This document shows positions 62,522-64,000 of a DNA stretch of 64,000 bases, piece by piece. The notes below the pieces were generated by a model. The model was not told where the DNA came from. It made no database searches and saw only the letters and a list, made by a program, of their open reading frames with translations. Source of the stretch: Streblospio benedicti (Eukaryota > Annelida > Polychaeta > Spionida > Spionidae); NCBI GenBank assembly GCA_019095985.1, contig CM032662.1:20730703-20794702 (forward strand), given 5' to 3'. The number at the start of each line of letters is the position of its first letter. The first letter of the stretch is position 1. Position numbers and translations under genes: made by a program.

Positions 62522-62621
62522 NNNNNNNNNNNNNNNNNNNNNNNNNNNNNNNNNNNNNNNNNNNNNNNNNNNNNNNNNNNNNNNNNNNNNNNNNNNNNNN
62601 NNNNNNNNNNNNNNNNNNNNN
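62522..62621. other. Assembly gap (100 N)
   Basis: A run of exactly 100 N, the usual placeholder for a gap of unknown size. It separates the DIRS-like relic from the Penelope-like relic. Confidence 0.99.
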
Positions 62622-62639
62622 CCACAGGCCACCTGTCAC

Positions 62640-63254
62640 ATCAGCTAACAATGTCCTTACAACCTTTTATCCTTGAACGTGTTCATCGTGTTGGTAATGG
62701 TTATATACAGTCATTTCTAGAATCACAACACATTAAAACTTACAAAAATACATTGACAGTTTCGTCAGCTGCTACTGACATCTTCAAAATGATCGACTGC
62801 GCATGACAGGCAGTCAATCATCTCGGCCGCCGCCACCGAGAAGTGGGTCATACACTCACGAGAGCTGGTGGGCCCCCTCATCCTGGTTCATGACCTGCCT
62901 GTTGGTGCAGATGTGTACCGCCTCCTTAATTGTTCTCGTCTTCCAATCACTCTCTCTGTCTATCACGCAAGCACTATCCCAATCAATGTTATGGTTGTGT
63001 TGATTGACGTGGTCAGTTATCACACTTTTGTTCACTTCAGTCAGAGATTCCTTCTTCGAAGATCTCGTGTATGTCTTCCTGTTGGTATCAACATCTTTCA
63101 CTCTCGCGCCCAACTTTCTACCAGTCTCAAAAATGTACACAGTATCACATGATCTATAGGGAATCCTGTACACTATCTCACTTCTATCCAGTGGGTCTAC
63201 TTTATCCTTTGGATGTACTAGTATGTTTGTTTTTATTTTGATATTCATTACCAT
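62640..63254 (-). mobile_element. Penelope-like element relic 3
   Basis: The minus strand encodes a long open stretch of the GIY-YIG region of a Penelope-like element: ILVHPKDKVDPLDRSEIVYR, ETGRKLGARVKDVD, then ACVIDRESDWKTRTIKEAVH and MNQDEGAHQLS. The downstream part (to about 62640) resembles a pLTR with an ACTGACATCTTC segment. Its C-terminal motif is close to that of relic 1 at 12166-12290, so both belong to one lineage. The reverse transcriptase is not in view. Confidence 0.8.
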
Positions 63255-64000
63255 TTTTTAGTTATGATTGAAAATGTATAGTTCTGAACTTGCTGTCAGC
63301 ACATTAATGCCTCTAAGCATCAAGGATGTTGTAGGTCATAGAAGGATGTTGTAGGTCATTAAAAAACGATTTCCAAAGACCAAGGTACACCTCATGCATG
63401 TTCGTTACTATTTTAATGGTGTAGCTTCTGTTTATAGATACAAAGTGGAAATAGTATACAGTAGTATGTACACTCAGACTAATTTACTTTCGTAATCTTT
63501 AATAAATATGAATGTTACCGGTATGTTACAAGGGTTGAGACTCGACTGATATATATTTGTAAAACATGGTTTGTCACTTTTGGTGCCACAGTTTACATTT
63601 CTAAAGATGGTTTGTGATTAAAAAAATGCATATTGTCAAATTCATTGATAACCTTTACTTGTAAATACATTAGATCCCACAGATAAATCAAAATATTTTT
63701 TTCCATCAGCGCTTTACCCCCGGGTTTCACCTAAAACTCGAGGTATAAAATATGTCATAAAAATGTAACGAAGTGATAGAATCGTGAAAAAAAAAATTCA
63801 GATTTCAGATGATGCATGTGAACATTTATAATAAAGAATTGTGCCATGGAGCACTTCACATTTTCCAAAAGCAAACAACTTGCTTCTGTTACATTATAGA
63901 TGGTGACATAAAAATTGGTTTAAAGGTTATGCTCAGTGGCTGTACAACTATGTTTGCACAGAAGCAATATGATGTGTTCAGTGCATTCTGAAAGTTTCTT
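63255..64000. other. Right edge, no supported gene
   Basis: AT-rich. A tandem pair of about 20 bp (AAGGATGTTGTAGGTCAT, near 63322-63360) is the only structure I see. Confidence 0.5.

Noticed and set aside
1-64000. CRISPR array, operon, prophage or other prokaryotic system
   Set aside because: All real genes are spliced animal genes. Direct repeats seen are short tandem or transposon-derived, without regular spacers.

Overview
The window is nuclear DNA of an invertebrate animal. It holds four well-supported, intron-rich host genes, one further host gene that I can see only in part, and many transposon relics. All coding exons are short, with GT..AG borders and AT-rich introns of about 0.3-4 kb. 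The four identified genes are conserved across animals: TYW5, a PALS2/Varicose-type MAGUK (MPP2/MPP6 family), WAC and DNAJB11. The mobile-element mix (Penelope-like, DIRS-like, CR1/L2-like LINE relics, TTAA-, TTA- and TA-site MITEs, tRNA-derived SINEs) suggests a marine bilaterian such as a hemichordate, mollusc or similar. The species cannot be fixed from the sequence alone.

Layout. About 0.8-10.6 kb carries pieces of an unrecognised minus-strand gene with a basic, Arg/Ser-rich stretch, scattered among MITEs. TYW5 runs 10697-16814 (+), in seven coding exons totalling exactly 321 codons including the stop. The MAGUK runs 26530-18211 (-), tail to tail with TYW5, and has a complete L27-L27-PDZ-SH3-HOOK-GK order. 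WAC runs 28458-47094 (+), head to head with the MAGUK, in fourteen coding exons totalling 657 codons including the stop. DNAJB11 runs 59738-52707 (-), tail to tail with WAC, in nine coding exons totalling 361 codons including the stop. From 59.8 kb to the end there are mostly retroelement relics, a tRNA-type SINE and a 100-base assembly gap.

The genes do not form an operon. They are independent housekeeping or scaffold genes: wybutosine tRNA modification, epithelial polarity/junction scaffold, transcription-coupled chromatin and autophagy adaptor, and ER co-chaperone.

The most interesting observation is in the MAGUK gene. It contains two consecutive, non-identical exons (22085-22160 and 21395-21473) that encode the same part of the PDZ domain. 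Both start in phase 0 and end in phase 1, so using both or neither breaks the frame. They therefore look like mutually exclusive exons that would swap the ligand-binding strand of the PDZ domain. Other notable items are a perfect 55-bp-arm palindromic element with an 8-bp target duplication, a 68-bp palindromic element with a 9-bp duplication, several nested transposons, and two Penelope-like relics that share the architecture of inverted terminal segments plus a 28-29 nt tail plus a target duplication.
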